Below are positions 1 through 12,295 of a DNA stretch of 64,000 nt, piece by piece. The notes below the pieces were generated by a model. It ran no database searches, was not told the DNA's origin, and saw only the letters and a program-made list of their open reading frames with translations. Where the stretch lies: contig OX467086.1 in NCBI GenBank assembly GCA_950106755.1, forward strand, positions 12,170,001 to 12,234,000, in the 5' to 3' direction. The position numbers were made by a program, and so were the translations under genes. The DNA is from Climacium dendroides. Its lineage: Eukaryota > Streptophyta > Bryopsida > Hypnales > Climaciaceae. Each line of letters starts with the position of its first letter. The first letter of the stretch is position 1.

Positions 1-2274
1 TTATTCACTAGGAAATTCCCCAACTTGAGCTTGGGTGTGACTAATGAAGAAAAAGTAGTCTACCACGAACTGGGGAGGGACAAAAACACTCAAATCACAG
101 CTCGATTGTCTCTTCTAATGGTACGAGAGCATCCCCACCATGCAAGTTGACTCAAGTTAAATCTCGTTCCTTTATTGGTTAGTGCGCTATCTTACTTTTT
201 TATAATCAATTAGCATTTGGGTTGGCTCTTGATTCTGACAATTCATTATGGTATTAAATTTTCTTGTTCACTTCTCCATGAATGAATGGGAAACAAAAAC
301 AACTAGGAACTATTGAGCTTAGGCCAACCCAATTCCCCAGCCCTATTTTGGGGGAATGGGTGGTGAAGCTCTAAATGGTGATGAATGAGAGCAGCTCCAA
401 TGTGGAGATGGGAAGAGACATTGAAAAGTGACACACAAGTACTTGTTGCTGGATTTGGAGGCAAGCGAGGCTATTTGCTAGTGTGTCATTTGTTGAAACT
501 ACTCCAATGCAATGAGGTGAGACCCAACAAACACAACGATATAGTTTTTTTAGTTTTAAAATAGAATCTCTTGCACTTTTTCAACTTGCTTTAGGTGAGA
601 TGTTCACATTTGCATGCCATGGTCAACTTCCGAGGGATCATTCCATGCTTGGCAAAGTACATCAAAATACTAAAGCATGGGCTCTCATTTGACGAGCCCT
701 GCAAAATACTGCTCATTGTAGCGGCCGCAGTGGGGCGTTGTTTCTGAGGTAAGGCCTTTACAGGTCCCGTTTCGCACAAGGGTCCCTGGCTGGCACTTCC
801 TGGCAGGCAGGCAGGCTCGGAAGGGTACTGCTAGCGGGAAGCTCGCCAGGCTGGCCAGTTGGTGGCCAGCCGGCGGCTCGCTACTGTCTGGAACCCTTGG
901 TAAATCCTGGCTGGCGACGGAGTTGGGGAGCACGGGTGGGGGGCGGCACGGGCGTTGGTCGTGCCGGTTGTGGGGTTTTCGACATTATGAACACCGTTCC
1001 GGTGCTTGTAAACGGGCTGCATTGGAGCTGCTCTGACGGCCTCAGGGTACCGGGCACGGTACACTGCATATTAATACGACCTGACTACGTATGTCGGTAA
1101 TTTAGGCACGCGGTGTCGCAGAAGGTGCACGTGTTGCCCTTGGTGGGTTTCAGAGTTTGGCTTTGACACAGTCGGCCTTCCTTCGAGACGAGGACAACCA
1201 CGACAGCTTCTGTTTCGTCGCTGCGATTGATTTCTTTATCAGTCGGCGCAGGAATATCACTATCAGCTTCCCTTTTTTTGGCCTGCCATTAGGTTATTGT
1301 ATTTTTGTGCGAGAGAAAAGAGTCCTGTGCGGTGGGAGCAGAATTGTGTGCAGAGGATTTGGCAGGGAAATGGTTGGTTGACAAATGAAAGAGATGAAGC
1401 TGTAGGGGATAGTAGCCGTGGAATGAACTTCTCGGAGGCACTTTCGAGTTCCCATGTGGAGTTCTTGTGGAGTTCTTGTGAAGGGAGAGAGTGTTGATTT
1501 CACATGAGTGGGAGATGAGCAATTGCGGCTCTTCTTGAAACCTACGATGTGAGGCGGAGAGAAAAGCTTTTGTAACGGCAAGGAGTAATAGGCGGTTGTC
1601 GGTATCGAAGAAGCGATTCTGCGACAGTCATCTGTCAAGGTAACATAATGCTGTCCCTGCAGAATTCGAGGGTTACAACTCCGTTTCTGCGGAAGTTCGG
1701 ACAGGGAATCGTATGTGCTGGGAGTAGTTAGGGTCTGGCTTGCAGTAAGAACGTAATTTCATTATAACCTAAGGTGAGGAGGGCTACATAGTGCTGGCAA
1801 GCTAGTGGCCACGATCGTGTCTGTAAATGCTCCTGTCGAGAAGCTAAAGGTGTAAGAACGTAATTACATAATTACCTAAGCTGAGAAGGACTATGTAGTG
1901 CCGGCCATAGCGGAGAAATAAGCTAGAGGCCATGACCAGTATGAGAGCGGACATGTGCGCAATTTTATAGAATAGTGTGAATAGCAAGAGAGCGCATTTT
2001 AGGCTCTACACTTTGAGGTTCCTTTCAGCGTCTTTGAAATTAGAGTCTTTAAAATCAGCGTATTTGGCTCTACATGATAATTGCCATAGCATCAATCTTG
2101 ATCACTTAACGTTCTCAAGAGGACTGCTTCGGAGTTCGTTGACGACGCTGATATCACTACTAGACGTGTGGGGCTGTCAATGTCAATTTTAGTTTCATTC
2201 TCTAAATTTGAGTGGAAAAACCTTTCACATTAGGGGTATGTTGTTGCTAACATGCCGTTGTCGAAACTCGCTAG
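1..2274 (+). other. Upstream region and probable 5' UTR of the MAPKKK gene
   Basis: No convincing coding region is visible here. The stretch from about 720 to 1,100 is clearly more GC-rich than the rest of the window. Short open frames occur on both strands but none resembles a known domain. A stop codon (2272-2274) lies directly before the chosen ATG. The region therefore probably holds the promoter and a long 5' UTR, possibly with a leader intron (a GT at about 1,638 could be a donor). No TATA box or start site can be fixed by eye. Confidence 0.45.
1745..1943 (+). repeat. Imperfect direct repeat, two copies about 107 bp apart
   Basis: Copy 1 begins at 1,745 and copy 2 at 1,852. Both begin GTAAGAACGTAATT and continue through similar blocks (ACCTAAG, GGCTACATAGTGC versus GGACTATGTAGTGC, AAGCTAG.GGCCA). 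They lie in the presumed leader of the MAPKKK gene. The function is unknown. Confidence 0.7.
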
Positions 2275-5200
2275 ATGAAATTCTTAGTAACGTCGAAGAA
2301 GAAGGCGACGACGAAGAGCAATCGTGAAGGTGCTCCGATATGGTTACCATTGCCATCGCCACCTCCTGATCATCTGAGCTGCAATAAACCTGAGGGTTAC
2401 TCACTTCCTGTCGACATAGCTACTCCGCCGCCGCTGCGCACAATTTCAAGACTGGAGCAAGCGAGCCCTCGAAGTGAATTGCGTATCACAAGCACGCAAA
2501 TGATTGCTGCTGGCAAGAATGATGGTGTTCCACTGAGCCCGAAGATGGTGAAGGTGCTGGGTGTAGATTGTAAGGAGGAAGAGAAAATCGCATCTTATTT
2601 GAAATCTCAAAAGAATGCCATGTGGAGGTGGTCTTCGCTGCCCTCGGATTTCAATTCACAGGGAGATTCAACTCCGACTCGTGCGCATACGCCGCAGTCG
2701 CCGGTATCGAACCGAAGAGGATATAATTCCAGTCGACCGGTGATGCTGCATTCCGAAAATACTTCTGCAAATCGTAGCGGTGCTTCTGCAAATCGTTGCA
2801 TTCTAAATGGTGTCCGGGCGCAAGGTCTGTATCCACCTGAGCATGTGATTTCGTTGATGACTCGAACTGCTATTTCTCAGTCGGCCTAAACTAGCTTTTC
2901 AATTTGCAGAATGCTCAACGGCGGACTGGAGAACTTTCCGTAACAGCGACGATGACAATGAGTTGGGGAGCTCACCTTCGTATCATCTCAGTCCAGGCAA
3001 CACAGATTTAACTGATAGTTCGAGCACTGGTAAAGCTAGTCCTGGTCATGAAGCTTTTAGGTGCTCCACGCCTCAGAGGAGCCCACGGAAGCATGTGGTG
3101 AGTAGCCAGGGATTGGCTATCAGCCCTCTCCATGAAAGTTATCACAAGCCATGCAAGCTTCCATCGCCAAGCGAGTTGCCGCTTCCATCACCAACCCGGC
3201 CTCCGCCATCGCCAACGCGGCTCCCGCATCTGCATGACAGACGAACTCAAACATTATCATCAAATACTGCGACAGCATTGCAGCACGATTTGGGAGCTCG
3301 TCGACGTTCATTACCATCACTGAACCTCAATGCAGAAACATCGCCTCTTCGGTATAAATTGACCCCACCTACCTCACCCCACCTTCATGATCATAAACTA
3401 ACTACATCTGCATCAGCACCACCATGCCCACGGAATTTGACTCCTCCAACGTCACCCCGCCCTCTTAAATCACATCCTGTAATGCATTTGGAGAAACCAG
3501 ATAACATTCCGAATTCCTGGAACTCCCCTCAGCGATCGGTCATCTCGCCGACGTATCAAGATTCACCTGGGAACACTTCTCCTCTCCATCGCTTTCTGCA
3601 GCCAGTGCCAAAGCCCCCTCAAAGGTGGAAACGGGGTGCTAAAATTGGCAGTGGCTCCTTCGGCTGTGTTTATGAAGGATGGAATCTGTAAGTTTCTCTG
3701 TTTCTCTCTCTGAATTTATAAGTCTTCCACTGTTTCACTTGGCGATCATATCATGACTCTTGTGGAATTATAATGACATTGAAAACGCATGTGCCGGCAT
3801 GGCAGGGACGATGGGACTTTCTTTGCAGTGAAAGTCAGTAATAGTGACCATATCCCCCCTGAGATTCACCAGGTACGCAACCACTGAACATTCATCAGTT
3901 GCAATGATCAATCGATAAACTCTTTCTTTAATAATCTGGCTGTCAACTACTCCAGTTCAAAGAATTCGAAGACCTTGATTTTTCTTCCTCAAATCACAAA
4001 GGTATGGTGTATTGGCAGGAAGTGGCAGTGTTGAGTAAACTCAGACATCCTAACATTGTCCAGTACTACGGCACGACAACGGTACTGAGCTCTCACCTTG
4101 GGAATAACTGGTGCTATTCATATATTTTCTTTACCCAATTGCTTAAATGGGTCTGTGAAACACTTCAGTTGACTCTTCCTTCAGTTGGGTACTGCTCAGC
4201 GTTTATTGTGGTGATCGTTTCAGGAGGACGGGAGTCTCTGTATATTTTTGGAACTCGTAAAAATGGGCTCACTTCAATCTATCATGAAGAACTTCCAAGT
4301 CTTTGACGAAGTACTCATGAGCTCGTACACTCGTCAGATCCTCACAGGCCTGGAGTATCTGCATGACATGAACACAGTACACAGGTAACATGTTCTTCTC
4401 CAACTTTATCTGGTGTATTCTCCTTCGGTGCAGTTTCTTGAAGAGAAATGCGCAGGTGAATCAATAGAGAGGTGATGAAGCGTTTTCAAAAATTTGAGAT
4501 GCTACATGTCGAGACGACGGTTCTTGAATCATGCTTTTTGCATTAGCTTTCAAGACTTTACAATTACCGGTCATCTATGTAGATACCTAATAGATAGATG
4601 TGTTTTGGTAAAATTTAAGGACTAATACTGAATTGGCCCCCTCACGCTCCCTGGTTGTTAAATTTCTGGCCCCTTTTCGTAGTATTTTTGAGCATAGCCA
4701 CTCAGATGTGTGTTACGTCCTAGGTCATTTTATCATTAACAGAGGCACATTCTCCTGTAGCAGTCTCGTTCAGTTACTAACTGAGATATATTTAGGCTTT
4801 CTATTTTAGGTTTCGATCGCAGGGATAGCTAATTCATTCGTCTCTTCGGGTCCTGCTCTACCCATAAGGTGTTTGGGTGGGCGTCCGAGGTCGAGGGCGT
4901 TTGGGTGACGTTTCTCTCCTTTTTGTGCAGGGACATCAAGTGCGCCAACATTCTCGTTGACGCCGATGGACAAGTGAAGCTCGCTGATTTTGGTTTGGCG
5001 AAACAGGTTTTTTGTTTTCTCTTCCTTACCTTGCATTTAATAAATGTGTTATTTCCCACACAGTACTGCTGAAAGCGAATGCTGAGCATTTCTGGGTTTT
5101 GGCAAAACCAGAATAGACTTTGTGCTTCTTTCAGCATTTCGTTCCCCGGCTATTGCATACAGCGGCGGATGCTGATCTGCAATTATTTTAAACGAGTAAA

Positions 5201-5884
5201 GTAGGGATGCAGTAGCCTCATCACTTTCCTTCTTCAATGTGTTCAGATGAAGGAGTCACTGGCCACCTCAATAAAAGGTTCTCCTTACTACATGGCTCCG
5301 GAGGTACCTATTCTCCAGGAATGATGCAAAATTTGTTCAAGTATTCCGGTTTGTACGAATTGCTCTATGATATGATGATCCGTGGAAACCGTGTTCATCA
5401 TTTTGAGGTCGGCTCCTGCAGGTACTGTTACCAGGACGAAACAAACGTCCTTATGGGCTTGCGGTGGATATTTGGAGTCTTGGCTGTACTGTACTTGAAA
5501 TGGCAGACGGCAAGCCCCCGTGGAGTGGTTTGCAAGGGGTGAGTAAAGATTCATATATACGAAGGTCGTACAGAACCTGCTACTTTCAATACCGTTCTGG
5601 GGCTGGTATATAGACAACATTTTGCATTTGACCTCATGAGTTAAGCCAGGGCAGTTATTGACTTTTCAATCTGTTTGCAGTATGCATTCTTTTTCAAGGT
5701 TACGAATGGGGAGTTGCCACCAATTCCTGAGCACCTTAGTGACACAGCAAAGAACTTTATCACTTGGTGTTTGCAAAAGCGTCCAGAGGACCGCCCGACA
5801 GTGAAAGATCTCTTGAAGCACCCATTTGTGGCCCAAGCTCCCAGGACGTTTCGAGCTTCTTTTCCTATTGGTTACCAATTGTAA
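2275..5884 (+). CDS. MEKK1: MEKK1-type MAP kinase kinase kinase (nine exons)
   Basis: This is a cytosolic Ser/Thr kinase that would phosphorylate MAP kinase kinases in stress or developmental signalling. The inferred exons are 2275-2824, 2910-3687, 3806-3872, 3956-4081, 4224-4384, 4931-5006, 5247-5303, 5422-5538 and 5681-5884. All have GT..AG introns and matching phases, and together encode 711 aa. Residues 1-425 are a Ser/Pro-rich, low-complexity regulatory region that starts with a WLPLPSPPP motif, as in other plant MAPKKKs. The C-terminal kinase domain has the glycine loop [10 protein letters not shown] (429-438), the ATP-binding Lys452 in AVK, a candidate alpha-C Glu487, [10 protein letters not shown] (560-569), DFG at 580-582 and MAPE at 602-605. 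The [15 protein letters not shown] and DFGLAK wording is characteristic of the MEKK1 subgroup. An in-frame stop precedes the first ATG. The exons have no frameshift or stop, so the gene looks functional. Subgroup assignment is from memory of the family; that it is a MAPKKK is near certain. Confidence 0.93.
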
Positions 5885-6617
5885 GGTTACTCATTCTTAT
5901 CGTTCCAAGTGAATGTATCAAACTTAGAATTGATGTAGTATCTTACTATTTTGCCTGCACTGGTGACTGCACTAATGATCGCACTAAGATGGTGTTCTTT
6001 TGTTACAGATAATAGTGCTTCTGGAGATCGGTTTGCAAAAGATCAACAAATCTTTCCTACTTGCAAAGATGATCTCTGGTTATGCTACTGCTGTTCCCAT
6101 TTTCAAGTGTTCTGGCAAGGTTTACTGAATCCTAACTGGACCGAGCAACATGCCAGAATCCAGCTGGGATTCGTCGGCTAGAGTACGGGAAGAAAAATAT
6201 TCTTTCTCGGATCAGAAGTGGGGCTTATTATGCGGAAGGTCCGGGAAGCCAAGATGGGGTCTTGAGTCTTGACCGATTAAAACCTCACGCAGATGCAAGC
6301 AGTTTGAGAGCAAGGGTAGGCGAGGTCATCGCGAATCTCTTTGGCAACCCTAATCGGCGCACCAAGCGCCTCGAGTAGATTTCCCAATGTATTTTGAGAT
6401 CCTGTGACGTTTTGGGTTCAGTCGACTCTGGTACAGAATTCTACGTGCACGAGGGTGATCATTTATTCCCGATGCAGATCAATTGCTGCTGTTTCGATTC
6501 GTTGGAGCTTGGAATCCGACTTGAAGCTAATACTGGCTCGTGATTCCTACCCGGAGCTCAATCGGCATCCCCGCATTCCAAGTGCACATCCTGTCTTGAG
6601 CTGAGTTGTAAAATAAA
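5881..6617 (+). other. MAPKKK 3' UTR with optional stop-spanning intron and polyA signal
   Basis: A good donor (GTAAGG) begins at 5,881, inside the last leucine codon, and a good acceptor (TTACAG) ends at 6,008. Unspliced RNA reads Leu-stop (TTG TAA). Spliced RNA also reads Leu-stop (TTA TAA, ending at 6,012). The protein end is the same either way. AATAAA lies at 6,612-6,617 and is the likely polyadenylation signal. Confidence 0.6.
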
Positions 6618-7647
6618 TGAGAGAAGATTGAACAGGTGTTGCAGCTGCAGAGAATGAAAATGAGTAAGAAAGGAGATTGGGCAGATTGGGCTGGTGTAGC
6701 AGATAGGCCAGGGATGTACTAACGTACTTCCATTGCGAAGCTTGTACTTGGGCTGCATTGAAACGGAGCAAGAGGGAAATTTTGAACTTGGAAGTGTCTG
6801 GCCTCATCCAGGTTTGTCATGGTGGTGATTTTTGGCACTTTGCCTTTAATGTGAGACAGTTACGTGTAGCTTGTTGAATAGAACCTGCTGTCTGATGATC
6901 AATCGTAAGAACACGATCCTTTTCGCAAAGGCCGGAATTGAAGTGGCCACAGGAACATACCGTGTTTCACCGAGGCAAATTACTCCTCTTAACAAAACAA
7001 AAGAGGCAAATAATTCAGCTTTTGCATGAAATTGAATCCTAAAAGCGTCTGAATAAGCAATTCAGCATGGTTCCCACTATTACATTGAAAAAGTTTTTGT
7101 GGGGTCTTGTTAGTAGTCTAAAGGGATTCTAGATTCTATTATGGTACGTTCGCACCTGGCGTTAAAGCCGGAGTCTTTGGGGGCGCTGTAAGGGTATGTT
7201 CACACTTGTGTTACGGGTGATGTTTACAATCGTGTGTTCACACTTCACACTGGACGCGCGAGTTGGCATGGGAAAAGAACGGTGGTCAAGTCAATAAATG
7301 ACATGAAATCCACAAAATGTTACATGGCACTTCAATCAGCAAGAAACATAGATTCTAGATTGTGAGGAGCACTATTAGATAATCGGACTCTAAATGGGCA
7401 ATTAACAAAGAACAGCTGCTACCAACTAGGAGGTATTGATGGCGGAAACTCATGGGTCACTCACAATTTTGGATTTGGATGGAGAAGACAAGCTCTTAAT
7501 ATACAAGAGAGGCGGTAGGAAGTAAAACAATCCATGTGGGATATGTAAATGAAAATTAGTAAGAGCTCAATTGCTCATAATTAAGTCAAATGCAAGAATT
7601 GTGTTTGAAGTAGAATTTCAAACCTCATTTAGATATAGAAGAATGAT

Positions 7648-7920
7648 TTTTTTCAAAAAAGTTTGAACTAAGAAAAGTTGGTAAATCAAGTTAACACTCA
7701 TCTGCTAAAATCCATTTGCTATTTAAAGCCTCAAATAAAAAGTTATGAATAAATTTTAGAGAAGGGTTGGTAGGGACATTTTCCTTACCATTTTTAAACA
7801 CCCTTCTCTAAAATTTGTTCATAACTTTTGATTAAAGGGTCAAAATTACAAACGGATTTTTGAAAATTTAATTTAATTTGATTTTCCAACTTCTCTTAGT
7901 TCAATTTTTTTGAAAAAAGG
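7648..7920. repeat. Long inverted repeat (foldback element), arms about 120 bp
   Basis: The left arm (about 7,648-7,775) and right arm (about 7,800-7,920) are imperfect reverse complements around a spacer of about 25-30 bp. Matching blocks are GAACTAAGAAAAGTTGG with the complement of CCAACTTCTCTTAGTTC, and AAATTTTAGAGAAGGG with CCCTTCTCTAAAATTT. Single arms of the same family lie near 9,885, 10,610 and 12,165. The structure could be transcribed as a hairpin, but no function can be read from the sequence. Confidence 0.75.
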
Positions 7921-10605
7921 TATCCCATACCTTTAGAAAGTTTATGATGGACAATGGATTTGATTATAAAATTGACATCCCCACCCAATATTCTCACAAT
8001 TGTTAATGAAGTATTCACTTCGTATTGCCATCAAACTTATTTATTTGTGGCAAATGGTCAAGTGCCATTGGTATTGATACTTACATTCTTCTCCATGATG
8101 TGGATGATTTTTTTGGATGAAGCTTACAAAGAGAAAATACAATGGTAGCTGTTGTGCAGACTAGAAAAGATTTTGCCCCAAATCTGAAAAATTGATAACT
8201 TCAAAATAAACCACTTATGCCAAACCAATGCCAAACCAAATGAAAACAAATGTTTTTATACAACTTGTACCTTCTCATCTTTGTCAGAGGTATTATGTTT
8301 TTATGAGCATTGTTACTAAATACCAAATGAGAACGTACCTTTAGAAACATTTTTTGGACATCAAATGAATAAACTATGAATTTTCAAAGTACTAAAAATA
8401 GGTATTTTTAAAACCAACCTTAGATTCTCAAGAGTAGTAGGAGTACATTTTAGGCAAGAATTTGTAGGGGTTGGTTTTTTGAACAGGGTTGGAATTAGGG
8501 GCTGTTATCTTAATAAGTGAATAAAGAATGGGAAATGGAATTACAAATTGAAAATTTAAGTTTATTTAACCTTGTAAGGATGGATTGGTTGGTGTGTAAA
8601 TCATCTTTTGGGCTATAGTGTAAATCATCTATTTAAAAATAGATTAAAAAAACAAAAATAAACTCATTGGTGGTCAAACTATTCTATAAGACTTCTTCTT
8701 TTTAAACAAAATTCCAAAGATTGAAGTGTCTAGAAGGATTATGTAAAAAGATTCTCTATTCATCCAATGGACTAGTTTAGTCCACAATATTCTTATAGGA
8801 TTAGTGAAGAGACATCAAGACTAGGACAAGATTTCTTCTTAAATAATGTTTTTTTCTTAATCTTTTCATATTTGTAAATAGAATATATTTTTGGATCAAA
8901 TATAAAGACACCTTCATACCATACCTAAAGAATATTTTTCAAAAAAATTCTTATAATATTTTGATTATATATTATATATACTAATATTTTATATTAAATA
9001 TAATGTGTGTACGTACACAGATGATCTTTTTTTAATTTTAGCCCAAACAGTGAAATGAAGTAAAATAAATCTAGTTTGTACTCTAATTTAAACTTTTGGA
9101 AATTTTCCTTTGAGCATTTTCTTCACAAAACAAGTTGAAGGTTTCATTCTTGAACTCAATTTTACAATTTATCCTATTAGTTTCCTCATGAATTCTAAAG
9201 TAATGGTTGCATTTGTCAAAATCAAGTGAAATTCAAGTCATACAGCTTTGAAAATTTTATAGCTTAGATTTGATTGAATATCTTATGCACCATCAAGTAT
9301 TAAGATATTTTTGTGAGGTGATATAAAGGACTAACCACATTGACATTATGTGAGGAGGGATGAAGAAGTCTTTAGTAAAATAAAGTTCATTGTTCTTCAT
9401 CAATCTATAAAGGATATGGGATATTTGAAGCAAGGTGGACATTTGACTGTTCCAAAAAAATGTAGTGATTGTATTCTCAATAGAATTGTAGACTTCATTT
9501 AAGCATTATTAATCAACTTTTTTTAACCAAAGAAATGTAGAAAATAAAGTAAAATTCCACTTACAAAAATCCATTTGTAATTTAGAGTCTATAATAGAAT
9601 GTTATTGATAAGTGAAGAGACAACACATGACAATTTTCTTTCCTATCCTACAATTAGAAAAAAAAATGGGGTCTTATAGAGCCACCAGAGGTGAACCAAA
9701 AGTCTAAATAAAAAATTAATATTCTTTTAGAAAAAAGAAATAAAAATAAAAATTTGAAATGTTACCTCAAATTTTAAATTTTAATTTTTTTATATTTTGT
9801 ATAGAAGTTTATTATTTGGACTTTGGAGGGAGTTGGTTTAGAGCCTCGTGGTCCTTTTGAAACCCCACATTTTCTCTAATGTGTGAACTTTGTCCATAAC
9901 TTTTGATTGGAAACTCCAAATTACAAATAGATTTTTGTATCTCAAAATTAACTTTAAATTCTACATTTTACTAGTGGATCAAGGATTGAAAAAAAATTAG
10001 TATGCTTAAATGGGATTTGAAGTGAAGTTGTGGAAACACTTGGTGCATTTGACTTGACTATGACTAGGAGCAATTGAACTCTTTCATGTCCTAATTTCCA
10101 TATTCTACTTGGACTATTGTAAGGTACACCTAGAACAAAAGATTTTTTCAAACCAACAATTTTGAATACAATTCAAGGAAAATATTTCAACAAATGAAAG
10201 CAAAAGTAAATGCAATTGGTTTGAGAATTTTTAAAATTTGTATAAATATACTACAAAGTTGAGGTCATAAGAATATAAAATATTTATTTTAGACTACCCT
10301 CAATTGGACATTTTTTAGTAAAAAATGCTTCAACTCTCATTGGTAGCTTCAAATAACTCTTCAACTTCTGTTGATTTCTTTTGAAAATTAGGGTAGGTTC
10401 CCACCTGGCCTTACAGAGGAATTAAATTAGTCGTAAATTATCATGCATTCCGACATGAGTGCTTAGATGTCTATCGAGCCTACATGACAACCGACGTGGC
10501 ATGGACGTAAGAGCGATCCTAAGGCCATTAATCACTTTTGTATTGTTGGCCGACCATAACAAAAGTAGTCCATAGCAAAAACTTTGAAATCTCTTGAAAA
10601 TGAAG

Positions 10606-10735
10606 ATTTGAAAAAAAGTTGAACTGAAAACAGTTGTTAAATCAATATAACTTTCATCTTCAAAAATCCGTTTGAGATTTGGAGCCTCAAATCAAAAGTT
10701 ACGAACAAAATTCAAAGAAGGGTTGGAAAGAACAT
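10606..10735. repeat. Single arm of the foldback repeat family
   Basis: It shares the order of blocks of the left arm at 7,648: TTGAACT..., AAATCCGTTTGAGATTTGGAG, CCTCAAATCAAAAGTTA and AGAAGGGTTGG. Confidence 0.6.
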
Positions 10736-12164
10736 TTCCTTTGACTTTGTGCTACAAGAAGTGCAATTCAATTCATCATTTCATCCACAAAGTGCATTTA
10801 TTTGGAATCTTTAATCCTAGAAAAGAGAGATTTGTCATCAAGGTACTTTGTAAAAAATGATTTAATTTATAAACCAATAGGTTTAAAAATGCTATAAATT
10901 TTTCATTTTCACTAATATTTTAACCAACTATGTTTATAGGAATCTTCCTCTTTAAATAGTATTGATATTTACATTGGTGGTAAAAAAATTCATCTTTTGT
11001 AGATTATTATAGCCTTGAGTAAGTAGCAAGGTATAGATGACACTAAATACATTTTTAGTGTAGCATGGTCCCAATACAGAAATGAAAATAATGGTTTGAA
11101 TGTATTGCAAAATGAATTCACAGTAAGCTTATAATAAGTTATGGCATCCAATGACCCAATTCATTTGGGATGTCTTAGATGTGAATGTTTTTCTATTTGT
11201 TTTCTCATTGTGGAATGCAACTAAAAGCTAGATACCCTATTTGTTCTACTAATCCAAAATCATCATCACTTTGTGAACATCTTCAAAATCAATATGTACC
11301 TATGTGGAAGAAACAATTTTACCACCTCTATCAAAAAAAACTTCGATCCATCATTACTTTTGCATACAATATTCAAATGTTGCATTTTTGGTGTATTGGA
11401 AGTTACTTTCATTTACCAACAAGAAAATATGAAAATTTGACTTATCTAATAATAATAGTACCTAGACAAAGTAGCACAAAGAAGCGGTTTGACGATACTT
11501 ACCCTAGTCCTTTCAATGTTTGAGGTAACAAATTCTCTTGTCAACAATAATTTGAAGTTGAATAAATCCTAACCTAAGTTATTGTTTTTCAATTATTTCT
11601 ATTGTTGAATTTTAGTTTTAGCACAAAAATTCTAATTATAGAAATGAATGATTATGAATTTTTTATGCAAGATTTTGTGCAAGGGTATCCATCACAAATC
11701 TTTATTTTCTAGTATCAAGGGCTCTTAAATACACTAGATCTAAAAGGAAAAATCACATCAAAATTCATTTTAAAATAAATAAAAGAATAGATTTTGAAAA
11801 GTTGTAAATAGATTAGGGTTATGCATGTTTTGCTCTTTAACCCTCAAAGTTTTTTGGTCACCAATTTTTTGGATTTGACATGTGAAAAGAAGATTAAAAG
11901 ACTTCAAATTGGTTTCATAGTTTTAACACCCTCATGATCAAACATTACAATTTTTCAATTCATAAGTGATATTGTTAACTTTTCTTTTCCCATTTGATAC
12001 TTAACATATTTGGTTTGAATTTTATGGTTTGAATTATAAAAAATTGATAAAACTTATCAAAAGGTTGGCTTTTAGTTCAATTTAGAGCAAGTTTCAAGAA
12101 GCTTAAAAAAGGCCTTGGACATTTAGGGGTAAATATGCAATGAAACTTTAAAAATTTGTCCAAA

Positions 12165-12295
12165 CCCCTCTTTGAATTTTGTCCCAAACTTTTTATTGGA
12201 GGCTTAGAAACTCAAGCGGATTTTTAGAAATGAAAGTGAGTTTGATTTACCAACTTTTCTTAGTTCAAAGTTTCTTGAAAAAAATTTATCCTACT
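12165..12295. repeat. Single arm of the foldback repeat family, opposite orientation
   Basis: It runs like the right arm at 7,800: CTTTTTATTGGAGGCTT, CGGATTTTTAGAAA, CCAACTTTTCTTAGTTC. A further weak copy lies near 9,885-9,970. Confidence 0.55.

Noticed and set aside
2607..2836. - strand frames over the first MAPKKK exon
   Set aside because: The + strand exon has proper splice phases and family motifs; the antisense frames have none.
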